64,000 nucleotides of DNA, taken from assembly GCF_000986785.1 (NCBI RefSeq), contig NZ_LAYY01000002.1, forward strand, positions 180,474 through 244,473, in the 5' to 3' direction. The DNA is from Mesobacillus campisalis. Its GTDB lineage: Bacteria > Bacillota > Bacilli > Bacillales > Cytobacillaceae. Both the position numbers and the translations under genes were made by a program. The stretch's first letter is position 1, and every line of letters starts with the position of its first letter. The notes below the pieces were generated by a model. That model did not search any database, was not told the origin of the DNA, and was given only the letters and a program-made list of their open reading frames with translations. Of this stretch, positions 29,526 to 38,169 are shown piece after piece.

Positions 29526-30535
29526 GATAAATCTTCGAGATAGTCCACGGCATCATCAAAAGTGTCGACGGGGACGATTTCCATCTTTGTGTTGATATCC
29601 TCTGCTGTCCTCTTTGCAGCCTGGTAATTGGAGTCCTTTGCGCCCTTTTCATTTGGGGCAAAGAAAATGTCGGCACCAGCCTTGTCGGCGGCGACTACTT
29701 TTTGTTCAATGCCGCCAATCCTGCCGACGGTTCCATCCGAAGCGATGGTGCCCGTTCCAGCAATATCATACCCTTGTGTAAGATCTTCCTCCACAAGCTG
29801 ATTGTAAATCTCAAGAGAAAACATGAGTCCTGCAGATGGTCCGCCTATCTCATCTGTTTTTACGTTCACATTTGGGTCAACCTCTATATCTTTATCATCA
29901 ACCGGTACAATGCCTATGCCTGCCCTGTCGCTGCTTTGATCAAATTGTTGAAGAGCAAGGCTGACCTGCTTTTTCTCTTTTTGATGCTCCACAGTCAGGG
30001 TGACTTCCTCACCAGCCTTTTTGCTGCTGACATATTCAATAAATTCTGTTGAAGAGCGGAAGTCCTTGCCATCAATATCAAGAATGCGGTCGCCGGTAAA
30101 CAGCTTTCCCTCGGCCGGCATTCCCGGTACCACTTGAAGAACATAAATCCCATTGAACTGGTACTGCACTGGCAGACCAGCTTTCTTGTAGGCAACCTCA
30201 ATCGCATTGACTTTCGAACTGTCCATCATATGGAGCTGCCTGTTGGTATAGTCCTCGTCGCTTTCGTTTTCAGCCCTGATTGCCTCGAGCGGGAAGATTT
30301 CCTGGTATTTGCTTAATTTGGCAGTCAAATAGGAATAAATATTGGCCCTTCCCATCCTGACAGTGGTCAGCATAAAGGTCCCTTCTTCCTCATATCCCCC
30401 CTCTACTTCAATAATGGGTCCCAGCTCTTTTGCCATGCCCGGCTTTGAGACATAAAAGGGCAAATAATAAAAGACGCTGGCAAAAAGCAAAATGGCTGCC
30501 AAAATGCCCAGCCTAAAAGATCCTTTTCTTCTCAT
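29507..30535 (-). CDS. ylbL: SepM-family PDZ/Lon-type pheromone-processing protease (YlbL)
   Basis: Membrane-anchored serine protease, 342 aa. One membrane helix (about 8-25), PDZ domain (about 120-195; GDRILDIDGKDF), and Lon-type S-K catalytic domain with serine in DEIGGPSAGLMFSLEI and lysine in EQKVVAADKAGADIFFAP. In B. subtilis YlbL helps clear the SOS division inhibitor YneA. ATG 30535 overlaps the ylbK stop (TAATG), so coupling is likely. Confidence 0.92.
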   Translation of the reverse strand: MRRKGSFRLGILAAILLFASVFYYLPFYVSKPGMAKELGPIIEVEGGYEEEGTFMLTTVRMGRANIYSYLTAKLSKYQEIFPLEAIRAENESDEDYTNRQLHMMDSSKVNAIEVAYKKAGLPVQYQFNGIYVLQVVPGMPAEGKLFTGDRILDIDGKDFRSSTEFIEYVSSKKAGEEVTLTVEHQKEKKQVSLALQQFDQSSDRAGIGIVPVDDKDIEVDPNVNVKTDEIGGPSAGLMFSLEIYNQLVEEDLTQGYDIAGTGTIASDGTVGRIGGIEQKVVAADKAGADIFFAPNEKGAKDSNYQAAKRTAEDINTKMEIVPVDTFDDAVDYLEDLSKKQAG

Positions 30536-31323
30536 TATGATTGAGGCTCCTTCCAATGCTCAATAACCTGTTTAATTTTTGCGATATGTTTCCTCGTTTC
30601 CTCTTCACCAATGGAAATGATTTCTTCTATATTAGTAAAAGCGCGCGAACTGTACATTTCCACTCTCGGCCTCACCATGATATCGGAAGCAACCTCCCTG
30701 TTGGCAACCAGCTCCATTTGCATGATATCTATACTTTGCATAATCACATCGAAAATGGAAGTGATTTCTGCATTGTTTTTGACGTGCGAAACATCAACCG
30801 CAATGACAATATCCGCCCCCATTTCCTTTACAACCGAAACAGGTATCCGGTCTATTACGCCGCCATCAATCAACAGCCTGCCGTTCCGTTTTTCTGGCGT
30901 GAATATTCCCGGAATCGCAATGCTTGCCCGTACCGCTTCTGCAATTGGCCCTTCCTTGAAGACCACTTTTTCACCGGACACAAGGTCGGTAGCAACGACA
31001 GCAACCGGTATATCAAGATTCTGCAGTTCTTTTCCGTGGGTAAAGATGCGAATCAGATCCTTTACCCTTTTCCCTGCGATAAAGCCCATTTTGGGCACGG
31101 TAAAGTCCAAATAATATTTTCTCTTGAATACTTTTGATAGTGTATACAATCTTTCGATATCAAGTCCTGCTCCGTAAAAACAGCCAACCATGGCGCCCAT
31201 ACTGCTGCCGGCAATCATATCGATCGGGATGGCTTCTTCCCTTAGTACTCTGATGACTCCAAGATGGGCAAACCCCCGCGCTCCTCCGGAACCAAGTGCC
31301 AAACCAATTGTGGGTCGACGCAA
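30535..31323 (-). CDS. ylbK: Patatin-like phospholipase family protein YlbK
   Basis: 262 aa, cytoplasmic patatin fold. Oxyanion loop GSGGARGFAHLG (11-22), nucleophile motif GSSMG (serine 41) and the DGG motif of the Ser-Asp dyad (LLIDGGVIDRIP near 150). Substrate unknown. TTG 31323 is preferred (GGGGG 8 nt upstream); another TTG lies at 31329. Forms a coupled pair with ylbL. Confidence 0.9.
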   Translation of the reverse strand: MRRPTIGLALGSGGARGFAHLGVIRVLREEAIPIDMIAGSSMGAMVGCFYGAGLDIERLYTLSKVFKRKYYLDFTVPKMGFIAGKRVKDLIRIFTHGKELQNLDIPVAVVATDLVSGEKVVFKEGPIAEAVRASIAIPGIFTPEKRNGRLLIDGGVIDRIPVSVVKEMGADIVIAVDVSHVKNNAEITSIFDVIMQSIDIMQMELVANREVASDIMVRPRVEMYSSRAFTNIEEIISIGEEETRKHIAKIKQVIEHWKEPQS

Positions 31324-31551
31324 ACGCAAATACCCCCTTTAATTGTTGTATTCAAGAGAATTGGTCTATTTTGCATACCCGTGAGTATATTGGTTTATGA
31401 GGACAAGACCGAATTATGAAAACCTTGGCATCGCCATGAAAAAAGGTTTATTCCCGCATGTAATGTGCGCCGCCAAATGGCCGGATATTATTTTTATTTT
31501 ATCACTGTTTGACGTTGTTTCACAGCCATTTACCTGAGGGGAGGATGTTGG

Positions 31552-32772
31552 GTGATTAAGTCAAAAATAAAAACGATATTCCTGGCGGTATCAATCACAG
31601 TGATTGCAGGCTCTATGATCGTCTATCCGCAGGAATCGTTTGATGCTTCCATCAGGGGCCTTAATATGTGGTGGGAGATTGTGTTTCCTTCCCTGCTGCC
31701 TTTTTTTATCGTTTCGGAGCTGCTGATTGGTTTCGGAGTTGTGAAATTCATAGGTGTACTTCTTGAACCGTTGATGAGGCCTCTTTTTCGTGTACCCGGT
31801 GTCGGAGGGTTTGTCTGGGCGATGGGAATGGCTTCCGGCTACCCTTCCGGTGCCAAACTGACAGCAAGGTTGAGACAGGAAAAGCAGCTTACTAAAATTG
31901 AGGCAGAGAGGCTGGTATCATTCACAAATTCATCCAACCCCCTTTTTATCTTTGGTGCGGTTTCTGTCGGCTTTTTTTACAATGCCCAGCTTGGAGTGAT
32001 TCTTGCTCTTGCCCATTACCTTGGGAACATTACGGTCGGACTAGTCATGAGGTTCCATGGAGGTCGTGAGGAACTGCCTGGCAAATCCGGAGGAAATACA
32101 TTAAAAATAGCTGAAGCGCTAAGAGCTCTTCACAGAACGAGGATAAAGGATAACCGGCCAATCGGGAAATTGCTTGGCGATGCCGTAATGTCGTCCATCC
32201 AGACATTATTGATGATCGGCGGTTTCATCATTTTATTTTCGGTCATCAACAAATTGCTGTATCTTTTACATTTCACTGCCTTTTTAGCAGGATTCGTTGA
32301 GCTATTATTAAGCATCCTTGGATTAACACAAATGCTGAGCATGCCTTTTATCTCAGGGATATTCGAAATCACGATGGGAAGCCAGATGACCAGCCAGGTT
32401 CAGGAGGCAACCTTAATGCAGCAAGCTGTAGTGACCAGCTTCATCCTTGGCTTCAGCGGGTTTAGCGTACAGGCTCAGGTAGCCAGCATCCTTGCTCAAA
32501 CCGACATACGCTTTCAGCCGTTTTTTGCAGCCCGGATTCTCCACGGCCTGTTTGCCGGGGTGTATGCCTTGCTTCTGTGGGAGCCAGTTTATCAGCGATT
32601 TTTTCAATCCGAGTCCCCATCCAATGCGTTTCCGGTGATGAACAGACTGGCGGAAGAAGGTACAAGGATGGCAGAAATTTATTTGACCCTCTCTTCCGTT
32701 GGTCCATTGGTCACTTTAGGCTCGCTGATTCTTTATATTTTTATCTATATGAAAAGAATGGGACATAATTGA
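31552..32772 (+). CDS. ylbJ: Sporulation integral membrane protein YlbJ
   Basis: 406 aa, about eight membrane helices, with nucleoside-recognition (Gate) type segments: FPSLLPFFIVSELLIGFG near 44 and GMASGYPSGAKLTARL near 91. In B. subtilis ylbJ is sigma-E-dependent and needed for heat-resistant spores; the transported substrate is not established. GTG 31552 has GGGGAGG 7 nt upstream. No convincing sigma-E promoter was found in the 222-bp upstream gap. Confidence 0.92.
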   Translation: MIKSKIKTIFLAVSITVIAGSMIVYPQESFDASIRGLNMWWEIVFPSLLPFFIVSELLIGFGVVKFIGVLLEPLMRPLFRVPGVGGFVWAMGMASGYPSGAKLTARLRQEKQLTKIEAERLVSFTNSSNPLFIFGAVSVGFFYNAQLGVILALAHYLGNITVGLVMRFHGGREELPGKSGGNTLKIAEALRALHRTRIKDNRPIGKLLGDAVMSSIQTLLMIGGFIILFSVINKLLYLLHFTAFLAGFVELLLSILGLTQMLSMPFISGIFEITMGSQMTSQVQEATLMQQAVVTSFILGFSGFSVQAQVASILAQTDIRFQPFFAARILHGLFAGVYALLLWEPVYQRFFQSESPSNAFPVMNRLAEEGTRMAEIYLTLSSVGPLVTLGSLILYIFIYMKRMGHN

Positions 32773-32790
32773 GGCATGGCCAGCAGGATA

Positions 32791-32836
32791 AGAACACAAA
32801 AAACGAGCTTCTATTGGAGCTCGTCTTTTGTGTTCT
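32791..32836. terminator. Bidirectional terminator between ylbJ and coaD
   Basis: Very long stem: AGAACACAAAA then ACGAGCT paired with AGCTCGT then TTTTGTGTTCT, loop near TCTATTGG. Confidence 0.85.
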
Positions 32837-32842
32837 TAACGG

Positions 32843-33899
<1,057 letters not shown>

Positions 33900-33992
33900 T
33901 ATCCATGCTCCTTAAACAAATTGCTTTTTTTATCCTACCACAGATATCCATAAACTTCTATTAGTTCAGACATCCTAAAGCAATTTGGGAAG

Positions 33993-34157
33993 TTAGATCT
34001 CCTGTATATTATCCTGCATTCCTATTCTGGCCATTCGCCCCTTGTGGAAAAAAATCGGTAAAGAGGGTATAAGCATTCCCATTATGGAAATAATGACTGT
34101 AACAACATCATTTGAGGATGTTGTTGCCAACCGCGGAGAAGACTTACGTTTCCCCAT
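33993..34157 (-). CDS. Candidate small membrane protein (54 aa), unrecognised
   Basis: Short frame with a good ribosome-binding site (GGAGGA about 6-7 nt before ATG 34157). Basic N-terminus MGKRK, then one hydrophobic segment at about 18-37 (VVTVIISIMGMLIPSLPIFF) and a basic, polar tail. No family recognised. It lies 93 bp upstream of rsmD on the same strand, antisense to a possible plus-strand leader RNA. It could be chance. Confidence 0.3.
   Translation of the reverse strand: MGKRKSSPRLATTSSNDVVTVIISIMGMLIPSLPIFFHKGRMARIGMQDNIQEI
34099..34123 (+). other. Hairpin in the rsmD/DUF7147 gap
   Basis: Perfect 9-bp stem AACAACATC/GATGTTGTT, 7-nt loop, inside the 419-bp gap 33,900-34,318. Lies about 100 bp upstream of a plus-strand terminator, so both may belong to one short RNA. 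Confidence 0.4.
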
Positions 34158-34217
34158 AAGTTCTTCCTCCGGTTTCTCCTCTCCCTTTGCCTTCTTTCCA
34201 TATGGATATAGAAGGGG

Positions 34218-34246
34218 CCCTGCATGTGATGCAGGGTTTTTCTTTT
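34218..34246 (+). terminator. Orphan plus-strand intrinsic terminator
   Basis: 8-bp stem CCCTGCAT/ATGCAGGG with a 3-nt loop, then TTTTTCTTTTTG on the plus strand. No plus-strand gene precedes it; the nearest upstream gene (rsmD) is divergent. It precedes the DUF7147 gene by about 75 bp. Confidence 0.75.
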
Positions 34247-34272
34247 TGTCTTTTAGCCTTCTTCATTTTTAG

Positions 34273-34288
34273 TGTAGAAAATGCTACA
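34273..34288. promoter_or_regulatory. Palindrome upstream of the DUF7147 gene
   Basis: TGTAGAAAATGCTACA: 5-bp arms TGTAG/CTACA around 6 bp, 30 bp before the GTG start. Operator-like; no regulator assigned. Confidence 0.35.
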
Positions 34289-34318
34289 TTAATTAATGGA
34301 GGAAAAGGAGGAGCAAAT

Positions 34319-34708
34319 GTGATTCAACGTTTTATAGAATTGGGTGAAGGATACGCAGATATTTACGAGCTTATTCAGACTGCCAAAGCGAACCAGCACC
34401 GGCTTGCACATCTGATGGTGCTGCAGACTGAGATTAACGGAAAAGAAGTAATCTCCCCGGTTGTCATTCTTCATCCAACAGACCCAGGTAAGTTCCAGGC
34501 CCTATACGTATGCAGGGAAGGAATACCAAACCCTAAAAAACTGCCAAATAAGCGCTTTGACTTATTTATGCAAACGGCAGGCGAACTTGGAAAACAAATC
34601 ATTGAGCTTGATGTAAAACCATCCACCATGTTTCCGGATAAAGAGCTATACTACCAGCACTTGATTGGCATCCTGCGGATGAACCGGTATATTCCGCCCC
34701 TTCAGTAA
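34319..34708 (+). CDS. DUF7147 family protein (uncharacterised)
   Basis: 129 aa, soluble, conserved beside ylbG in Bacillus relatives; some databases have labelled such proteins 'methylthioribose kinase' without basis. No catalytic motif is visible. GTG 34319 is chosen because AAAGGAGG lies 7 nt upstream; the open frame extends further 5' without support. Possible control by the palindrome at 34,273 and the upstream terminator. Confidence 0.78.
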   Translation: MIQRFIELGEGYADIYELIQTAKANQHRLAHLMVLQTEINGKEVISPVVILHPTDPGKFQALYVCREGIPNPKKLPNKRFDLFMQTAGELGKQIIELDVKPSTMFPDKELYYQHLIGILRMNRYIPPLQ

Positions 34709-34773
34709 TAATACAGAAACCGGCGGAGACATCTTTCACACCCCGCGTATGGCCGAGTTGGGCCGGAAACCTC

Positions 34774-34808
34774 AAAAAAAAAGCGGAACGCCAAGGCGCT
34801 CCGCTTTT
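34774..34808. terminator. Bidirectional terminator between the DUF7147 gene and ylbG
   Basis: Stem AAAAGCGGA-a-CGCC paired with GGCG-c-TCCGCTTTT, loop AA; T runs on both strands. Confidence 0.85.
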
Positions 34809-35082
34809 ATATACCCATCTTGTAATCGTACTCTTTTGCTTTGTCGGGAGCAGAATTTTCATATTCCATTTTTAAAAACGGTTTATAGGAAGGCTCTGCT
34901 TTTTTGACAAAGGAATACGAGCTGATTTTTTGGATCAAGGCTTCTGTGTCTTCCATATTGCAATAAAGAACAACATATTTTAGTTTCCGGGAAACATAGT
35001 GGACGTTTCCAAATCTTCTTAACATTTTGGCTTGCTTTAAAGAATAAAGCCAAATGATGATTCCCTGTCTTTGACCTATCAT
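34807..35082 (-). CDS. ylbG: DUF2129 family protein YlbG
   Basis: 91 aa cytoplasmic protein of unknown function (UPF0298). Conserved N-terminus [22 protein letters not shown] and the [10 protein letters not shown] segment near 36. Follows ylbF; a cre-like AGAAAACGTTTGCT (12 of 14) lies upstream at about 35,097-35,110. Confidence 0.9.
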   Translation of the reverse strand: MIGQRQGIIIWLYSLKQAKMLRRFGNVHYVSRKLKYVVLYCNMEDTEALIQKISSYSFVKKAEPSYKPFLKMEYENSAPDKAKEYDYKMGI

Positions 35083-35160
35083 ATTTTTTCCCCTTCAGAA
35101 AACGTTTGCTTCTACATAGTCTAGCATATAAAACCTACTTTTTACAATCTTGGCTGGAAG

Positions 35161-35190
35161 AAAAAAGCATGGAATCATCCATGCTTTTTA
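35161..35190 (-). terminator. Intrinsic terminator after ylbF
   Basis: Stem AAAAAGCATGGA/TCCATGCTTTTT with a 4-nt loop. The ylbF stop codon lies in the first arm. Separates ylbF from ylbG. Confidence 0.85.
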
Positions 35191-35631
35191 AGAACAGCCA
35201 CAGCTTCCACCGCTTCCACAGCCGCCGCCACAGGAAGAACCACTATCAAAAAATGGATTTCCTGTAGGTACCTTAACGTTTTTCGAAACGGATCTTCCAA
35301 TCATGACACTAATCTCATCAAGAAGGCCTTGAAGGTCGTTTTCAGCTTTTTTGAATTCAGATACATTTTCATCCAAATCCACTTCCCTTTTCAACTGCCT
35401 GATCTGCCCCATTACTTCCTTATAATCAGGATGGTATTTTCCAAACCGCTGTACTTCTTCATATCGATCCTTCATGGCCGAAAAAGCCCTGATCTTTCCT
35501 TGTGTTTCCTTGCTGGACTTTAAATTATATAAACACAGCCGATAGTTTTCGGCTATATCTGAGTCTAAAATCATTCGAACGAGCTCATCCGCTGTATCGA
35601 GAATCTCGATCCTTTCTATAGTAGCAAGCAC
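35188..35631 (-). CDS. ylbF: YlbF (RicF), Y-complex subunit for RNA maturation and competence
   Basis: 147 aa. In B. subtilis YlbF joins YmcA and YaaT in an iron-sulfur complex that assists RNase Y and stimulates Spo0A activation, competence and biofilm formation. Helical com_ylbF domain (residues 1-115), then a glycine/cysteine-rich tail with four cysteines (SCGGGCGSGGSCGC) that fits the known cluster ligation. GTG 35631 has GGAGGTGA 7 nt upstream. Confidence 0.93.
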   Translation of the reverse strand: MLATIERIEILDTADELVRMILDSDIAENYRLCLYNLKSSKETQGKIRAFSAMKDRYEEVQRFGKYHPDYKEVMGQIRQLKREVDLDENVSEFKKAENDLQGLLDEISVMIGRSVSKNVKVPTGNPFFDSGSSCGGGCGSGGSCGCS

Positions 35632-35709
35632 GCTTCGCTCACCTCCGTATCATATTTTAACATAGAAGGGAGTAAAAATAAAAGAAGCTTCCTTAACATG
35701 AAAGAAGCT

Positions 35710-35949
35710 CTAAGATTGAGAATTCATATTTGTGAACATTTGCATCATCATTGAAGCCATTTGGACTCCGTTTGTGAATTTTTGAACCTGGTGCGGAATC
35801 GTACGTTCATAAAAATGCAGCGCAGCGATTTCCATTGCCTCAAGCTCCCTTGGATCACGGGAAAGCTTCCGGTACCAATGGGGCTGGATCCTGATGAATT
35901 CCTGAAGGTCCTTTCGCTGCTGAATCCGTTCGAGCACATCTTTTCTCAT
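35710..35949 (-). CDS. ylbE: YlbE-like protein
   Basis: 79 aa, same length as B. subtilis YlbE. Conserved block FIRIQPHWYRKLSRDP (near 18) and TIPHQVQKFTNGVQMASMMMQMF near the end. Function unknown. ATG 35949 gives the family N-terminus; AGGAGA lies about 11 nt upstream. Follows ylbD by 13 bp. Confidence 0.88.
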   Translation of the reverse strand: MRKDVLERIQQRKDLQEFIRIQPHWYRKLSRDPRELEAMEIAALHFYERTIPHQVQKFTNGVQMASMMMQMFTNMNSQS

Positions 35950-35962
35950 CTTTTTCAGTCTC

Positions 35963-36364
35963 CTAATCCTTTCTGAATTCGAATGGGTGACGGCTTCCTT
36001 CTTTGCCCGGCCCTGATGAGGCCTGGCCCCCAGTAAATTGCGCAAGCACCCCCTGGACAGCTGCGATTGCCTGGCTAATATTGTAGATTTGACCCTGAAT
36101 TTGGTCGGGATCCATGCCTTTAAATGCGGTAATCATTTTGGACATCCAGTCACCCTCTTTTTCACCAGCCGCTTTCCCTTCCTTGACCCTTTCTCCTTCG
36201 CGATAAGGGTCCCACCGCTCATCTTCCTCGCCGAGTAAATACCACTCTTCATAAAGTTCCTGCCATGTAGCTTTTCCGTCCCTTACTTCCTGGATTATTT
36301 TGGGATTTCCTTTGACAAATTCCTTGAACTTCTTCACGGAAGGATGCAGTTCTTTGCCTGCCAT
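35963..36364 (-). CDS. ylbD: YlbD-like (spore coat-associated) protein
   Basis: 133 aa. N-terminus MAGKELHPSVKKFKEFVKGNP and the DERWDPYR block fit YlbD; an internal amphipathic stretch near 85-110 (GQIYNISQAIAAVQGVLAQF). YlbD is listed among coat proteins in B. subtilis, but its role is unknown. The fourth possible start codon of the GTG-ATG-ATG-ATG run (36364) has the best spacing to GGGGTG. Confidence 0.87.
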   Translation of the reverse strand: MAGKELHPSVKKFKEFVKGNPKIIQEVRDGKATWQELYEEWYLLGEEDERWDPYREGERVKEGKAAGEKEGDWMSKMITAFKGMDPDQIQGQIYNISQAIAAVQGVLAQFTGGQASSGPGKEGSRHPFEFRKD

Positions 36365-36528
36365 CATCATCACCCCATCTCACGCATTTGCCTATAATAC
36401 TCTATGTTTTGCTATAGAAAAGGTGATTCATGATACAATGAATCCAGTAATGGGATTGGTAAAATGAAAAAAGAAGCACATTCTCCAGAGAGTTATTATT
36501 TATAAACAATAGGACATTGGTGGTCAAA

Positions 36529-36885
36529 ATGGTAACAGCAATTCTTATTCCTGCAATCTTCCTGTATTTTTATTGGGTGACCAGAAAGGAAATGAAGAAA
36601 AACGAAGCAGAATGGATAGCCCTCGCTTCCATTCCGGAGGAATCATTTATACAGGGAACAGTCCTTGAAGTACAAGTGGAGAAAGAGCGCTTCTATTATC
36701 ATCGTTTTAACCATGTGCTCACTATTAAAATCCAATCTGGGAAAAACATCTTCTTTTGCCAAAAAGTAACCCCGCTAACCAGGGAAGTGGACATTCCACA
36801 GGTCAGAATTGGTGAAAGCGTGGTCCTTTATGGAAACTGGAAAACAGGATCTTTCCGGATTAACAGGATTATAATCTGTACGTAA
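36529..36885 (+). CDS. Membrane-anchored protein with small beta-rich domain, unrecognised
   Basis: 118 aa, not recognised. One N-terminal membrane helix (about 2-18), then a domain of alternating short hydrophobic strands (GTVLEVQVEKERFYYHR ... VLTIKIQSGKNIFF ... GESVVLYGNW) that resembles an OB-like barrel by eye. It occupies the place of ylbC in B. subtilis but shares nothing with that CAP-domain protein. ATG 36529 has GGTGG 5 nt upstream; upstream TTG and GTG are alternatives. Confidence 0.65.
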   Translation: MVTAILIPAIFLYFYWVTRKEMKKNEAEWIALASIPEESFIQGTVLEVQVEKERFYYHRFNHVLTIKIQSGKNIFFCQKVTPLTREVDIPQVRIGESVVLYGNWKTGSFRINRIIICT

Positions 36886-36886
36886 A

Positions 36887-36907
36887 AGCGGAGGACGCTC
36901 CTCCGCT
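36887..36907. terminator. Hairpin after the 36529-36885 gene
   Basis: Perfect 9-bp stem AGCGGAGGA/TCCTCCGCT with a 3-nt loop. Plus-strand T run is weak (CCTTTAC); minus strand has TTTTACG. Confidence 0.55.
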
Positions 36908-36974
36908 CCTTTACTGTTGACCAAACCTTGTGAATCTGCCCTTCACAAGGTTCGACTTGATGACGTACATACTC

Positions 36975-37406
36975 CTATTGAAGATTTGTTTGATCATGCT
37001 CCGAAATTTCCGTTAAGGCAATTTCCGCCTGGCTGTCACTTTGCGGGTTTAGTGCAAGATCGCCAAGAGAAACGATACCAACCAGCCTGTTTCCTTCCAC
37101 AACAGGAAGGCGCCGGATTTGATGCTCAGCCATTAGTCTTGCCGCTTCATCGGCAGACGTCTCCGGCGAAACTGTTACCAGCTGGCTGCTCATGATTTCC
37201 TCAACCTTGGAGGAACCTGGTTTCTTTTCCGCGACACCGCGCACCACGATATCCCTGTCCGTAATCATGCCTACGAGTGTTTCACCATCAACAATCGGAA
37301 TAGCTCCGACATCATTTTCCTTCATTTTCACTGCGACCTCGAAAACATTATCAAGCATAGTGCATGCTTCGATATTGGAGGTCATGATTTTACGGATTTC
37401 TCCCAA
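36975..37406 (-). CDS. ylbB: CBS domain-containing protein YlbB
   Basis: 143 aa: two CBS motifs, DVGAIPIVDGETLVGMITDRDIV (core near 32-54) and QIRRLPVVEGNRLVGIVSLGDLA (core near 95-117), probably a small-molecule-sensing dimer. Ligand unknown. TTG 37406 is preferred, with AAAGGAG 9 nt upstream; the TTG at 37415 abuts it. Confidence 0.88.
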   Translation of the reverse strand: MGEIRKIMTSNIEACTMLDNVFEVAVKMKENDVGAIPIVDGETLVGMITDRDIVVRGVAEKKPGSSKVEEIMSSQLVTVSPETSADEAARLMAEHQIRRLPVVEGNRLVGIVSLGDLALNPQSDSQAEIALTEISEHDQTNLQ

Positions 37407-37485
37407 TCCAATCAACTCCTTTACTAGCGTTCTTTACTTCTATTATGGTTCTCTTTTAAATTAAAATTTATGCTTGGGTTAGACA

Positions 37486-37514
37486 TTGCAACTTCTGATT
37501 ATTTCTACTATTAT
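37486..37514 (+). promoter_or_regulatory. sigma-A promoter for ylbA
   Basis: TTGCAA (37486-37491), 17-bp spacer, TATTAT (37509-37514). Confidence 0.5.
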
Positions 37515-37574
37515 TGATACTGTGATATGTGGATATACGGCACGTGCTGGTATGTGTTTTTAGGAGGGATTAGG

Positions 37575-37937
37575 ATGAAATTTGAAAAAACCGGATTGGA
37601 AAATTTAAAGGCCGATTTGAATCGCCTGGACGAAGTCATGTCTGACCATGGATTAGTCCGCGAAGGACAGTGGGATTATGACCGTGTTACATATGACCGC
37701 TTATTTGATCTTAAGGAAGGCCGGTACTACCTGCGTATTCAAGGGTACACGGTAGAAGGAGATGTAGGAGCGCACAAAGCTGTCATCCAATTGATGGACC
37801 CGCTTCTTGGAAAGCATTATTATCCGCATGGTGTGGAATATGGAGAGGGAGAGCATTTCCCCAAAACCCTGGTATCCCAATGCGAAAAGCTTCTGAGCGA
37901 CATTAAATCCAAAATTGAACCATTCGCGCAGCAATAA
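37575..37937 (+). CDS. ylbA: YugN-like family protein YlbA
   Basis: 120 aa, same length as B. subtilis YlbA. MKFEKTGLENLKADLNRLDE start, WDYDRVTYDRLFDLKEGRYYLRI core (residues ~35-57), conserved HYYPHGVEY. Small soluble protein of unknown function. AGGAGGG lies 6 nt before ATG 37575; the upstream open stretch is not coding. Confidence 0.88.
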   Translation: MKFEKTGLENLKADLNRLDEVMSDHGLVREGQWDYDRVTYDRLFDLKEGRYYLRIQGYTVEGDVGAHKAVIQLMDPLLGKHYYPHGVEYGEGEHFPKTLVSQCEKLLSDIKSKIEPFAQQ

Positions 37938-37980
37938 ATAAGAAAAGCTGCTTATTCAGGCCAAATTTCTTATTTCGGAA

Positions 37981-38009
37981 AAAAAGACGCAGAACAATGC
38001 GTCTTTTTT
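37981..38009 (+). terminator. Intrinsic terminator after ylbA
   Basis: Stem AAAAAGACGCA/TGCGTCTTTTT, 6-nt loop, T run. Confidence 0.9.
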
Positions 38010-38101
38010 CTATTCCATGAATGTATCATATCCTTTTCTTTATTACACTTTTTCAGAAAGAAATCAAATCTTCCTGTTTTTCATTGTTTATCGTGCCGGA
38101 T

Positions 38102-38130
38102 GCATAATATAATTAAATGGTTCATACAAT
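38102..38130 (+). promoter_or_regulatory. sigma-E promoter for the YtvI-like gene
   Basis: GCATAAT (38102-38108), 14-bp spacer, CATACAAT (38123-38130). The -10 is a perfect CATACANT and the spacer is ideal for sigma-E. Confidence 0.7.
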
Positions 38131-38169
38131 CTATCCGCAATTGTCTTGCGCTCAGAAAGGGAGTTTTCG

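Noticed and set aside
31437..31535. 32-codon frame upstream of ylbJ
   Set aside because: No ribosome-binding site and no recognisable sequence.
34042..34272. 76-codon plus-strand frame before the DUF7147 gene
   Set aside because: Starts at TTG without a ribosome-binding site, runs through the terminator hairpin, and ends in low-complexity phenylalanine/leucine made by the T tract.
35097..35110. AGAAAACGTTTGCT as a CcpA cre site before ylbG
   Set aside because: 12 of 14 match, but there is no metabolic reason and it could be chance.
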